From: Toxoplasma gondii ME49
Lineage: Eukaryota > Apicomplexa > Conoidasida > Eucoccidiorida > Sarcocystidae
Direction: 5' to 3'
DNA length: 64,000 nt
NCBI RefSeq assembly: GCF_000006565.2
Contig: NC_031474.1
Coordinates: 3,693,662 to 3,757,661 of the forward strand
Position numbers and translations under genes: made by a program. Position 1 is the stretch's first letter. Every line of letters begins with the position of its first letter. This document shows, piece by piece, positions 48,136 through 61,100 of the stretch. Below the pieces are notes generated by a model. The model was given only the letters and a program-made list of their open reading frames with translations. It ran no database searches and had not been told where the DNA came from.

Positions 48136-49272
48136 TTAGAGTTCAGCGAAAGCACCTGCCGCATCCACATCTTCGCCCGCGCTGTTCGCCTTGTGCTCCT
48201 CCCACATGTCAAGGAAGGCTTCCCGGTCCTCGCCGGTGAGGGAGTTTGCGAGCTCCTGCGCTTGCTCGTCATTCATTCCCTCGAAGTCGAAATCATCTTC
48301 CTCCATCGCAGCTTGGTCTCCGTCCTAAAAAGAAAAATCAATCGCTTTTTTCGGAACAATTTTCAGAGGAAACTGCTTTGAACACCGTCCATAGAGACTA
48401 CCAACTTACAATGCACTCAACATTAGTGATAGAGGACGTGATGACTTATTCTGCTCGTAGAGCTATTTAGAATCGTAAGTCACCATGTTTGCAGTACCAG
48501 TCAGCGAACTGAAACTAGACTGCCAGTTACACATTATAGAACAGGATTCCAAGGATTATATATACAATGAGTCACCCATTCCATGATGGAGACCGCTATG
48601 GTAATTTGACGAGCGTGGATTGCTAAGAGGTACAACTGTCCCGTTCAAAACAGTCGAATTATCTATACGAACTCTGCTTCTCCGGAAGAACACCTACACC
48701 TGTAGAGTAAGAGAAACTCGCTAGAGTCCCTCTAAGCGACACCAATCAGCTAACGACTACCGCTACTTATCCTACGCCCCACGACACTGGGCATATTAGA
48801 GAAAGAAAAAACGGGAAACAGCTTCGTCTACAGCGGCGTCTTAAAATAGTGAAAGTACGGCGAAGACACACATTAAAGAGTGTCGGATAAGTTATCTCTG
48901 AAGTTGCGTCGTCACTGCCTAGCGGTCCCGCCACTAAAAGTGACTCTTGTCGTGCCGCTAGACATGGTAATTTTAAAGCTTTCTCACCTCAATAAAAGAC
49001 GCGTCCTCGGGTTCATTCACAGCAGAATCGGATTCGCGTTCCTCGTTTGAGTCGAATTCTTCATGCTCCACAGCTGAGTCGTTTTCGTCTTCGTCCAGAT
49101 TGTCAGCAAGAGCCTCGGCGTCTTCCTGCGTGAAGCTGGGAGCTCCAGTTTCGTCGAGTGCCGCGTCTGCTTCGTCAACGTTCAAACTCAAAACGCAGGT
49201 GGTCGCGAGGGCCAGGAGGGCGAGGACCACAAAGAGCGAAGCGGCCCGCGACAAAGAGTGGAGTTTTGCCAT
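48136..49272 (-). CDS. Small secreted acidic protein, two exons
   Basis: Minus-strand exons 49272-48988 (ATG start, 95 codons, ending at GAG before GTGAGA) and 48324-48136 (62 codons plus TAA) join in phase 0 and give 157 residues. Residues 1-30 are a clear signal peptide (basic start, then LFVVLALLALATTCVLS). The mature part is very acidic (Asp/Glu-rich, few basic residues) and predicted soluble. Two short segments resemble each other: EDAEALADNLDEDE near residue 50 and EQAQELANSLTGED near residue 115, suggesting an internal duplication. The end (AFLDMWEEHKANSAGED) is probably helical. No family was recognised. Small acidic secreted proteins are common in coccidian dense granules and the parasitophorous vacuole, but location here is inference. 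A pyrimidine-rich tract precedes the acceptor at 48325. Confidence 0.85.
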
Positions 49273-50928
49273 TTTCTAGCGGTAATGAGCGGTTAAAACT
49301 TAGGTTTCGGGAGACACGCCGAATTTTTCGGGTGAAGAAAACGTGCAATGGCTAATGTATCCACGTGGCAGTATCGACAGAAGACAGCGGAGCTTAAACG
49401 AGCAGTGTGCCGGGGAAACATCAAAAGACAAGCAAAGTTTATCATATGACGCTAAAACGGAAGCTTCGGTCACCCACTTGAGAGAGGCTAGCCGGATCAG
49501 AGGCATACTGCGAGCAGTCGCGAAACCACCCGGCACCGAAGACGGGTGATTAGGCGTTGTTTGTAGACAGCACTCAGTCGGCTAGCCGCGGACGTTGGTG
49601 AGTTGTCGACAGCCTAGTAGTAACTTTCCCGGCTCTGCGCACCGGAAAAAAACCCGAAGGTTGACTTCGGACGGACTATCAGTGGCGGGGTTTTCCCCCT
49701 CACGATTTGATCGGTCCTTCGATTCTCAAGAACCCCTTATTATGCTTTAGTCCAACCTTCCTGTGTGTCTTCCTAGCTGAAGAGCCTCTACGCGATTAAC
49801 AGCCTACCGCAGGTTTCTTTTTGTCTTCCGGCAGCCGCGTACCGCATTCCGGTGGGAGGTATTTCCCTCCCCTTTGGTCTGCGGAAGCTATCGATTTCAA
49901 CAAACTTTTCCAATAGAGTGTCGTTAAACTGATACGCGGTGAAGAAGTGCTTCGCAATTATACAATGCCGGGGGTTGCCAGAGAGAACACGGCGCTGACC
50001 CTCAACCGAAAGTTGCCAAAGTGCCTTCAGTCAGGGAGTGCCTTGGTAGGTTCCTCGTTTTCCTACGCGAATGCACGTCAACACAGGTGAGAGTGAAACT
50101 CCAGAGATGGTGGATGGCTTCAATTTTAATCTAAGTTTTTAGAGCGTCGGGAGCGTCGGTGCTGCCCGGGGCGTGGTTCAGATGCCAAAAGTTGGCAGAA
50201 CAAAAACCGCTTCTGGCTCAGACTCCCAGTTACCATCACTTGTGTATCGTCGAACTGTTGCCATTTTCAGGAGCTGTCAGAAGTTCTTAGCTTGCACTAG
50301 GTCACGGACTTGTGGCCCCAGTTTACTAGCGTACAAAACAGAGAATTCATGCCCAGGTCTATCATCCGGTGGCAAAAACATGGTGAGCCCGTTTTGCAGC
50401 TCCCGCTGGTCTGAAAATGTAATTTGGGTGGGAAAATGAGTGATCTAACTTGCTGCAGTCCTTAGACAACAGAGGCGTTGCGTGCCCAGCGCCGCTACCG
50501 GTATAGGTTAGGCCCCCCGAGTGAAAGCATCGTTTCAACCTAGTTCAATAGGTGACACTGTAGCAAGAGGTCTCAGTGTAAGAGCGGTAGAGTTAGTGAA
50601 CGGAACTACGAAAACGCGAATATCCAGACGTGCGATGGACTGTCGAACTTCGCTAGGGAAACGCAGCCGTGGGTGACACGGAACATCGTAGACGAGCCAA
50701 GCAAGTCTACCTTGCTGCTGAGTTCGTTCACCGGATACGGATCCAGGCCTGCTCGAAAAAGGAACCTGACAGGAACTGTGGAGGAAACATTAGGGGCGCG
50801 CTGACAGAAGAAACAGCTTCTCCGTCAGCCCCTGCACGATATCATGTGTTGTTTGGAAACGAGGTGAAACAACCTCACAGTTACCGGGTTCTATATAGTA
50901 GAAAGGATTCATGTAGCGTCACCGCCGC
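49273..50928. other. Intergenic region upstream of the small acidic gene
   Basis: About 1.65 kb between two minus-strand genes. It should hold the promoter and 5' UTR of the small acidic gene and, at its right end, the 3' UTR of PEX7. Frames are under 100 codons and none is recognisable. No repeat or RNA gene was seen. Confidence 0.5.
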
Positions 50929-52290
50929 TTATTGCCTGGCGTTTCGGCGAATCAATGGCGGGTACTGAAGTTCATCCCCCAGTGGCGACCAAAGGCATGT
51001 GTGCCTATCCCACGATGCTGAGGCAATAAAATGAGGCTGGAAGAGTGACCAGTCAATGCCCATGACGAACTCGGCATGGTGGCTGAAGACCTTCTGTTGG
51101 GCAGTGGTAAACGATTCCTTTGAGAGACTTGCGCCAACGCTGCCCTGCGTTTCAGTTTTTTCTAGAAACCCCGTCTGCAGACGCCGTGCTATGGATGTGA
51201 CTTTCACGTTGGTGTCGTACGAAGCAGTTGCTAGTACGTCACCGGAAAATGGACTGCATTTCAAGTCACGAACAGCGAGTTTGTGTATCCCGGCCATATC
51301 CATGAGTGGCCCTTTTGCCATGGCACGCAAATCCCAGAGTCGGACGCTGCCGTTAGAGCCTCCAGTGAAAATCTCGTTCTCGTGGTACTTAGACCAGTCG
51401 AAACAGAGGACCTCGCAGCCCCCGTGAGCTTCCTGATCGCACACGAGTGTTCCGTGGTGCCTTCCCAAAAAATTCGGACCCGCCACCGTGTTAGGTGGAG
51501 GCGGCGAGTTCAGGTCGAACAGACGCAGACGGCCATCAGCACTGACGGACGCGACAACATTCCTTCTTCGGGGAGAGAATGACGCTGCGTACACACACTC
51601 TGAATGAGGCAGGACGCACACACATGCAAGGTGTAGAACATCCCACATCATAGCCTTGCCATCCCAGGAAGACGACAATAGAAGCTGACGATCTAATGTT
51701 GACCAGTCAACGCCACATACTTCAGCTCTGTGCCCGCGGAGTTCGACCGCACTACGAGCAGCCACGTCAGAAGCTCCTGCGTTGTTGCCACGTATCTGCG
51801 TCAAGTCTGCTTTCTGACTACGAAAATCCCACAACCTCGTCACTCCATCTCCACACGCTGCTGCAATGACATATTCGTTGCTTTCGGACCACGCGCAGTC
51901 AGTTATTGCATCGCTTGTACCCATAGAGGCTATTTCGAAGTGTGTCGTAGTCCATGGGTTTCCAACAGCTCCTTCGGGCAGGGGTAAAGAGCGCTGCCAC
52001 GACGGGGCTGCCTTGTCCTGGACTTCTGGCGAATGCAAGAAGGTACCATTTGAAATTGAAAAAACGTGGAGACGCCCAGCACCAGCAATACCAAACAACT
52101 CCGCCGTCGCGACTGCGAGCAAGTCCGGACGGAAAGGAGAAAAATGGCATGATTGGCAACAAAGCGGTAGCTGTATGACTCTGGCCCTCCCCTGTAAGAA
52201 ACTGTCAACAGGACGAACGTCGTGGCCCGTGCGCCACGTTGTCAACGGTTGATCAATCCTGCTCGGCTGTACTCTCTCCATTTCGGTCAT
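50929..52290 (-). CDS. PEX7: Peroxin 7, PTS2 import receptor (WD40)
   Basis: A single uninterrupted frame of 453 codons with ATG on the complement of 52288-52290. About seven WD40 blades are visible, ending in LWDF, MWDV, LFDL, RLWDL and CLWSP-type strands. Three segments are diagnostic of PEX7 among WD40 proteins. These are the first blade (SPFRPDLLAVATAELFGIAG, residues 51-70, then GRLHVF), the middle RAEVCGVDWSTLDRQLLLSSSWD-type blade, and the last (HHAEFVMGIDWSL then ASASWDRHTCLW). PEX7 binds proteins with the N-terminal PTS2 signal in the cytosol and delivers them with PEX5 or a co-receptor to the peroxisome. The length is about 100 residues above the usual 320-380, owing to an N-terminal extension of about 30 residues and loops near residues 85-115 and 370-400. 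It is intronless while its neighbours have many introns. Confidence 0.9.
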   Translation of the reverse strand: MTEMERVQPSRIDQPLTTWRTGHDVRPVDSFLQGRARVIQLPLCCQSCHFSPFRPDLLAVATAELFGIAGAGRLHVFSISNGTFLHSPEVQDKAAPSWQRSLPLPEGAVGNPWTTTHFEIASMGTSDAITDCAWSESNEYVIAAACGDGVTRLWDFRSQKADLTQIRGNNAGASDVAARSAVELRGHRAEVCGVDWSTLDRQLLLSSSWDGKAMMWDVLHLACVCVLPHSECVYAASFSPRRRNVVASVSADGRLRLFDLNSPPPPNTVAGPNFLGRHHGTLVCDQEAHGGCEVLCFDWSKYHENEIFTGGSNGSVRLWDLRAMAKGPLMDMAGIHKLAVRDLKCSPFSGDVLATASYDTNVKVTSIARRLQTGFLEKTETQGSVGASLSKESFTTAQQKVFSHHAEFVMGIDWSLFQPHFIASASWDRHTCLWSPLGDELQYPPLIRRNARQ

Positions 52291-55136
52291 GACTGAATGA
52301 CAAATGGAAATTTCTCACGAGTCTGCTTCGCAGTAGCCCGAAAAAATGCTGACCAGAAACCCGCTGAAGTTATTGAGGGCAGCTGCTTGTAGTACGGAGG
52401 TGGACCTGGAGCTCTCCCGCGAGCCCAGTCATTCGCAAGTCCGTTAAGACATCAGCGTCAGAAACTGGAGGAATGGTCCCATAACACGGTTTATGAAATA
52501 GTCGAAAAATGTCTCGTTGACAGGTGTTGTAGGCAGATGATTGCTGTGACATAGGAAAAAAACACTACGAGGCGAAACGATTAGCATAATACCAAGGGGA
52601 AAAATCGTAGAGATGCCAGCAATGCAGAAATGAAAAGGCGCTAGCATGCTCTGAGAACGACCCGTATATTCCGATTGCTATGCTGTCTATAGTGAAAAGG
52701 CATGCTTAGTATATGATTAACTGGACCGCAGGTACTTTGCTTCAACGCCGGGTTTGAGATACGTCTCGTACAACGCCAGGTCGTTGTACCGCCGCTTTGT
52801 GACAGCTTAAAGCATACGGCCCAGGTCTATGGTCGATATTTTATCATTAGGATATGTCAGATGGTTTGCAGAGGTAATGAATGTTCCACGAAAGCCATAT
52901 CACGACGAAACAATCTTGTCCGCGGCCGGTTTTCCGACAAGTCCGTTTCACTTTTTGGTCGGAAGAAGCCTCAAGCTTTGCGACTCAGGAGACGCTCACC
53001 CCATAATTAAGCAATTGACACGAAGACGTTTCACCATCTCAAAAGACTGCTCCGTAGAAGTCAGGAATTCCGCCAAAAACTCCCAAATCATGATCCCTGC
53101 GTTTTTTACCCGTGATGATTCATCGCCGGAACGGCGACGACGGTAGACACGAACATTCAACAGCTCTGCATCCTTGCATGAACAGAGAGGATTGGTAACA
53201 CCTGTTTCGCAAGTTTGTTACAAGCCACAAGACAACATTTACCAGCAGCGAGGATTTTATCCGTGAACAGACAGTCGGGCTTCTAAAATATACAGCCATA
53301 AAGAGGTGCATGTGCGGCCAGAGATGTCCCCCAACCTGGACAAGGTGGGCGTCTCACGTCAAAGTAGATTTGGATATTACCGCTGTAGTGACGTTTGAAT
53401 GTTTGATTGGCATTTGCCTGCCAACTTTTCACAACACAGTACTAGAGACCGCATGCTGTACTTTGGGATGCCGCTCGGGTATTCTTGTGTATTTTATTTC
53501 ACGGGAATGGACAATTGTGCTTCTGGATTCATCCTTACTTGACCACTATCTGTTACTATCCCACAAAACGTAGCAACGCAGTGGGGTCGCCAGAACTGCC
53601 GGTTCTTTCTCGAATGCAATCTGCCCTGACTGTCGAGGATGTCATACAAGAATTATTGGCTACATAGTGTCGAAGACAACCTTGTTGTATGCCAAGAACA
53701 AGCACGACCCATGTCGCTGCAGGAAACGGCATGACTCTCTCAATAGTGAGCCCGTACTCACGGTTCTCTCTGTCCAGCGGTCGCTCCAAAATGTCTTTCG
53801 GTAGACATATGCAGGTTGACATTGCGTTCTCTAACAGATGGTTTACACTAAGAGCAAGCCACTATGCAGCGGCCGACTGTCGCACCAGCCCTTAAACTGA
53901 GTAGGTTTTAGGTACACGCAGACCTCGCAGTTTTGTCCTTGTCTACCCTACGTTGACTACAAACACGTGAAAACTCTTGCACCCACCCATAATTGCCTGG
54001 AAAGCTCTAGGGGCCACCAGTGTCACTCTTGCTAGTGGTTCTGCACTTACATCACCCCCCCTATATGTGACTATCGATCATTATGCCGAACGCAAATTTT
54101 TGTCGGTTGCTGCATACGGCACGGTTTGTTCACGCAGGCCTGACTATATGCAACGGTATCAGTTAAGCTACTCCACATAGAACAGGAAAATAGCCCCTGA
54201 TTCAGCCCAAGGGCGCATGCGCTTCGGTGCCACCAAATTTCCAGCGAAACTGTGACACTCAACCAAATACCAAGTTTTCATTCAGCTCACTAGCTAATGG
54301 CCTCCGCGTTGGGCATCTGTAGCGCGTTGCTCGTGTAAACACACGCCGTGACCACTTGTTCAGTTGGAACGTGTACTAAGACACCCATCTGATAGAGTCT
54401 TCACTTTCTGCTTAGTGAACGCCACATCACGCAGTGTCTTTGATTTTTTTTCATGGCTCAGTTGTTGCCACTCAGCGAAACCAGTGAGCACCTCCTGGCA
54501 TTATCAGTCACGGCCGGCATGCAACCACATCTCAGCCGCGTCCCTGACACGCGTACAGGCAAGCTCGCGGAATGAGCAGTATCGCTAGTTCCATGAAAAT
54601 AGATGGTTGCACAACAGAGACGAGGAGCTTCCATAGATGACATACAAATCTGTGTCCTGTCTTTCAGCTTCCATCCAGCATTGTCGGCGAACCGGGAGCA
54701 GTAACCGGCCACATTGTTTTTGCCGTAGATCAGTGGTCTCTCCGGCTCTTGGAAGACTCAAAAGAACACCGTGAAAGCCTCTACAGCTACAGCCCTCGCT
54801 TTATGGAGATGCAGTAACAGCCGTTGAGGCTAATTATTGAGAGTGCGTAAATTCCATATGAGACAGAAGTTGGCGAATCAAACCCAGTGACAGCTTTGCA
54901 TGTTGGTGTGCCGGCTGTCACGACGCAGTCCTTGAGTGTGCGCCGTTTTTGAGTCTGTCTAGGTAATGTGTGCGTGATAAGCCTTGCTGGAGACCGACTC
55001 GCAGAGCGAATTCGCAGACAGTTTTTCGAACACGCACGGACGCGTTCTGAATCCACTTCACTAAAACCGTCCTGCGCCTCGTTTTTTTGCCTACCCTCGA
55101 GTGTCTATTAGTCCTACAACTACGGACGCGGGCACG
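52291..55136. other. Divergent promoter region between PEX7 and aspartyl protease genes
   Basis: About 2.85 kb between head-to-head genes, so it should hold two promoters and 5' UTRs. Frames are all under about 105 codons and none resembles a known domain. No repeats or RNA genes stand out. Confidence 0.5.
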
Positions 55137-58100
55137 ATGTCTCCGTCGTCGCGGTTCCGTAATCTCGTCAGCGTCGATTCGTCTTCGCAAGACTTTGGAA
55201 AGCGATCCTCCTTGTATGCCTCGTTGCTTGACTCTGCATCCGTTTCTTCTCTTCCTGGCATTTGCTCGGCTGCTGAGGATCGCGATGTCGAAGACGAGTC
55301 CTGGAAGGATCCATCGAGTTCTTCGCATTGCGCGAAGACCGAAGGTGGCGCGTGTGCGTTTCCCCGTCTCAATCAAGTTCTGTCTTCGCTGAGAGATCCT
55401 ATGGGCGTGTTCAGCCGTGCAAAAAGACGTCGCAGCCTTGGCAAGGCTGTCGGGCTGTCGACTTCCGTGATCTGCGTCGTTGCACTCTTCGGCATCGTGT
55501 GCTTGTGTCTCTACGGCTTGGTGAATTTTTCCTTCACTTCTGTGGAGACCTCCCCACTTGACGACCCAAGAAACAGTCCTGTGATGGGAGAACTGGGTAA
55601 CCCGCAGGCTTCCACCCCGTCTTCCGCACGAGCAGACACGCCAGCACGACACGACAGACAGAACCAGATGTTTTCTCCCTGGAGTGTCCAGAACGAGCAG
55701 TTTCTCGGGGAGGACTCTGATGCTTTGCCTCACGCAGGCCCTCTCTTCCGCAGTGGTACTCTCTCTCGTGCCTAGAAAAGTACTGTCTTTGTGCTTAGGC
55801 CCTACATAACAGACAGTACACCAGCTGCGCTACCACGGTTCAAACTCGTTTTCGTCTTTCATCTCGTGTCGTTCGTGCGACGGAGGCTACCAATTTGCGT
55901 GACTGTCGTCTCCATTTTCTCTGGGGCCTCGAATCCTTGCGAGCCGTTTCCGTTGGCCTTCTGTTCAAGGCTCGGGGTTCACTACCCTCGTACTGTTGAC
56001 TCTTGTAGCCATATCCAGTTTCGATCTTCTGGCTTCTTAGACATAGAAATGGTCTTTTGTGCTGCTGCTTTGCTTTCAGGAGTGATGGTGATGCCTCTGC
56101 GGAAAATGAAATCTCTGCGCCAGATCGGGTGGGACAAAAACACCATAACTGTGCCAGATTTGCAGGCGCATCTGGTTGCCGCTCTGCGCATGCAGGAAGG
56201 TCTGTCCAAAAAGGACGATGGGAATTTGTCGGGCCTCTCCAATGGCGACGACATCAGCATTCATGATTACATGAATTCGCAGTACTACACGGAAATCTAT
56301 GTGGGGTAAGCGGTAGATACAGGATACGTATGTGCGCTTTTCACCAAAACGGCTGTGGTCCGTAGGGTTTGGGAATTGACACGCTTTCTAAGTAGACGGC
56401 CGTGGTTCGTACAGCCGCCATGAAAGTTTTCTTGACGACGGGGAAAACGTAATTTGCACCCGCTGAAGAATTCTGTTATTTTCCCCGTACGCCCGCGACA
56501 CCTATATAACCGGACCAATTCGTACGGCTGCGACACAGACTGGTGTCCATACCCGTGGCGACGAACTCCAGTAGAGTCACCGGCGTGTGCGTAATGGTAC
56601 CAAAACTTGAAGGCCAGAACCACAAACTTCCAATCTCAGTGGTCTGCGATAGAACCGTGACACACGCGTATTCGCACTGCAGTGCTGGATTGATAAACTC
56701 AGTTGATTAGCGGGAGGAGAGCATGTATGCATAACACTGTAGTTTTGTGGGCCGGCCACTCAGAAGACCGTACTTCACACAACTGTAGCTCTGTGTGGTT
56801 GCGTACCTCTAGACATACAATTGGATGGAGGAATGCGAAGGAGGCGCGTACTCTGCGGTCCACGGGTCGTCTCGCGGGTTTTGTGTGTTTGCGCTTAGTT
56901 AACAACGCCGCAGAGAGTTTGTAACAGAAAGTTCGTTCCCAGTGTTATGCTGCCATTATTCGTGGTAGAATGCGCGCATATTTTCACTATGGTTCGTTTC
57001 GTCATGTTACAATTATTTTCCCAGACATTGGTATTGGGGAGGTTATGGGAGTCTTAACTTGCGTCAGTAATCGCTGAGTGCTTACACAAGCATGTATCCG
57101 TGCTTCACCAATGAAGGTGTACGCGCCGTGTAAAGCTTGTGTTCCCGGAATTTCTCCACTCCTGTCATTCTCATTTTTTAGGTCTCCGGGCCAGAAGGTT
57201 CGGGTCGTTGTCGACACAGGAAGCAGCGACTTGTGGGTCTGCAGCGCCTCGTGTGGGATCCTCTGTATGATGCACAAAACGTACAACCATGGGAAATCTG
57301 ACACGTACCACGCAGATGGCACGCCGTACCACGTTCAGGTAACTACATGCGCGAGAAACGGTACACACCTACGTTGGCAGGGTTATATAACGATGTAGAT
57401 GGATAAGGGAACGTATCGGTAGGTGTGGCTATGGATGCCGATGGAGGTAGAAAACTAGTTGAATAAGGAAAGGCATGATGTTTACGTTTGTATAGGGTTC
57501 GTTTCCCTATTTTTCACGGACCGAATGCTGTCCGCACCCTCACTCCACCCTGATGGCGTGCTGAGAACCAGGGTGTCCAGGAACTGGCGTGTTAGACGGT
57601 GAACCTTTAAACTGTGTGGGGACGCAGCTCTCCCTCTTTGTGTTTGTACTGTTGTTTTCGTCTGCGCGAAGAGCAATAAAGACACAGACGAGCTCTTAGT
57701 CTCGCATCCGGGATCTGTGTTCTCAGTATGCATCAGGACCCGTGGGCGGCTTCCTCTCTGCGGACGACGTGGCTCTAGCGTCTTTGAAAACGAAGAACTT
57801 TCTGCTTGCGGAGGCAGTGGATCTGAAGGGTTTGGGCACAGCTTTCTTTTTCGGGAAGTTTGACGGCATCCTGGGTAGGATCTAGAACGTCGAAGTGTCT
57901 CAGGGTTTAGTCTGAGATGGCACTGCCTGTGTTGTTGCTTCGAGTTTACCTTTTCTGTCGCACTCAAAGGAATTCTTGTGATGAGACTCTTGAGTATATC
58001 TTCACCGAACGGGCGGAACTCTGTACAGAGAAAGGGTCAGGCACCGTGTTGGATGGCTTCTATTTTGTAGACAACACTGTCGATTCTGAAAACTCAGGAT

Positions 58101-61100
58101 GCATCAGGCTAGGCGCTTGTAGCCGAGGAGGACGTTGCGTGCTTCCTCCTGCTTACGTCATTGCCTACTGTTCCTCCGTTCCTTGCTACCGTAGACAAAG
58201 TAGATCAGAGTTGCGGTGGAAGAGAACATGACTGGCCGGTGGAATGCGTCAGAATGTTGTGGAGTAGGAAACGCGTCTCAGCCCCTCTTCAAGAGTCAAA
58301 ATATCTATGGGAGTAACTTCGTTCTGAAGCTGTCTCTCTCCGATACCTCTGTGCCTCTGTGCAGGGATGGGCTTTCCCAGTCTGGCCACGAAAGGCCTGA
58401 AGCCCTTCATGCAGGCTGCTGTCGAGCAGAATGTCGTAAAAAATTGGGTCTTCGCTTTTTATCTCGGTGAGACTACTGGATGGAGCCTCGAAAGTCTGCG
58501 GCAATTTGGAGGGCAGTTGTATGCTTTATGCTTCTCTTTGACGAGTTTCTTCTGTGTGCATGCCACCTTAGTTGGTTTCTGCAAGCGGAGACTCTTGAGT
58601 GCGAGGTAAATGCCAGGCAGTTCTTTTCGCGTGACAGAGACCACGGGGGGTCCAAGTCAGTAGTGGCGCTCTCTTTTTAGCAGCCAACCATGCTCTTGAG
58701 GGCGCAGGGTCCGCCCTTTTACAATAACTTACGGAAGCGACAGCACGATGTACGATTCGGGAAGAACCTTGTTCCTCAATAGGGTTTTCGAACGACAGAC
58801 AGGATGAACCTCTGAAGATGTCACAAGCTTCAGCGGGCGTGTATCAAACGAACACACTGGGAAGCTGCTCGATCCCATTGCCCCCACAGTTTTGTTTTTG
58901 CAGCGTCGGCAAATGGAGTGGATGGAGAGCTGGCCATCGGCGGAGTGGATCAAGAGCGGTTCATCGGTGACATCAATTTCTCGCCAGTCGTCGATTCGCG
59001 CTACTGGATGATCAACACAAAGGGCCTGAAAAGCGACGGAGACCTCATCGCGCCGACCACGAAGGTCAGGTCATTTTGCCTAACAGTATATAACTCCGTT
59101 CATGGGAGCGAACGAGATTTCTGGGACTGTATTCCATCTACAGCTTAGGGAAACGAATACAAACCTCACACTCTCAAGGGAGTCACCAGCCGTGGTCGCC
59201 TCTCGAGGGCGTCTGAGTCGGTGCAGCTCACGCAGACAACTCCAGAGTGGATAAGGGTGGTTTTTGCTTTCACAGAGACACCGGACCCGGTTGTTTTGTG
59301 TTTCGGATTGTTAAGACACAATCAGGAAATCGGGCGACACACGCTTCTTCGGAGTCTGCATAAATAGTTCCGAAAAGAGCTCACGTAATGTACCTCTGCA
59401 GTTACTCAAAAGCTGTACAGTCTATTGGAGAATAGGGAACTCGAGAGCTGTACGCACAATGACTAAACACTTCCAAGGTAGCACCTAAAAAACCAAGACT
59501 GAAATGCGTACCCGTCGTCTAAAGCAAATCGTCTCAGACCTTTCCTGCTCTATTTATTGCCAACCCTAAACGTTTCGTGCCCTCTGGGGTTTCTTGGACC
59601 TCTCGTGGGAGTGGTCGACACGCAAGATCTGAGCACAAAGCAGATTGTGGAACATGCTCTTTGACGAGAGAGGGTTTCAACACAAGCAACGGAGACTACG
59701 ATGTCAGGATTTTGGGCCCGGAAGTGTCGTTCAATATCTCGCGGGATATTTTTTTGAGAATTTGATATATCATTCTATGTCCTGAACTCATGGCGTATCA
59801 ACTAATCCAATTTCGAGAGCCACTTTGTGCCGCTTCACACTTCGGGTGTCACCCCAAATTTCGATTTTCTTCGAGCAAATGAGACACACTCGTCGCCTGT
59901 TTTCAGAAACCTAAGTTTTGTGTGGAAACGGAAGAGGCAGAGACGTCATCTGTGATTTCTCGCAGATGATCATCGACAGCGGAACGTCTCTGATTGTAGG
60001 ACCTCTGGACGAAGTGAAGAGGATTGCCACTATGATGGGAGCGTTCAGTGTGCCTTTAATGCCAGAAGGTAAGTTTACTATGACAAAATTCATAACCAAA
60101 CGGTTTGTTCAGCCTCGAAGTCACCAGGTATCCTGTGTCAGTGAAAGCGAAAACCAGAAGAGGCTTCTGAGCCGCCCCAGGGTTACTTGTTGCGTCTTTT
60201 ACTTTTTGTTACGCCTGGACGCACAAGGCGGGACATCGTCGATACGTTCGAAGACTGTATCAGGCGAACCCTGAAGAACCATTCCACTCCTTGCAGTCTC
60301 AGACACCCCAGAGGCTTCCGTAGTAGCCGGAAAACGACGGGGCGTCTCTGCGTCCGCTTGTTGACCGTTCCAGCAAAAATGCGACCCCCGATTTCATGCT
60401 TGCTTTCATATGCTCCGGGTTTATGGCTGTAATTCCTTCCGGTACGCTGTAGGTATGTTCTTCATTTCGTGCGAGAAGGCGAAGGTACTTCGAGATCTGC
60501 AACTTGAGATCGAAGGGCAGGACTACCCAATCAAAATCAAAGATTTACTTATTTCAGTAAGCCCAGAGTCTGCGTACTTTTTTCAGTGCCTGCTTGACGC
60601 TTGGTTGAGGCTATGGCCAGAATTCAAAATCATCACAAACACTTCCACCCGCTATCCAGGCAGCTTCAGAAATTTTTGTTATTGGGGTAAGACTCTTGTG
60701 AAGGTGTAGGCAGGCGAAACGTGATCGACGTGCTTCCCTTTCTCCCCTTGCCACTTTTTCCAAAATCCGAAGAGGCTCACATGTTAGGGGCTGTACCTCG
60801 GCGACGTTGCTGTGTTTCACATCCGGGCGGTTGTAAAGGCATTCTGCCAGTTCCGGATGTGTCTGCCACAAAACGCTGGTTTCCCCTCTGCATTGGTGGT
60901 GGTTTCTTACGGGAAAATGTGCGCGTGGAAGTACATCCGAGAAAGGCAGACTTGCGTTTGAAGCTACTCCATCACAGATGCCACAGGAGAAAATTGCGAC
61001 TGACATTTTTTGACGTCTCTTTCCGTGTCTCAGGCGAGCGCAGCCGCCGGAACGCCTTGCCTCTTCGGCATGATGGGCCTGAAAGCCTTAGAGGGTGGAA

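Noticed and set aside
54918..55733. Minus-strand frame of 271 codons opposite the first protease exon
   Set aside because: It is a shadow of the protease exon: Arg-rich translation with no domain, while the plus strand has a convincing membrane segment and phase-matched exons.
55825..55850. T-loop-like motif (ggttcaaactc) suggesting a tRNA
   Set aside because: No matching acceptor stem, D-arm or anticodon arm could be drawn around it, and it lies in the first protease intron.
59918..59965. Possible extra protease exon before the second catalytic Asp
   Set aside because: An acceptor at 59905 leads to a stop. Joining 59064 to 59966 keeps phase and gives the pepsin-like D-to-D spacing of 182.
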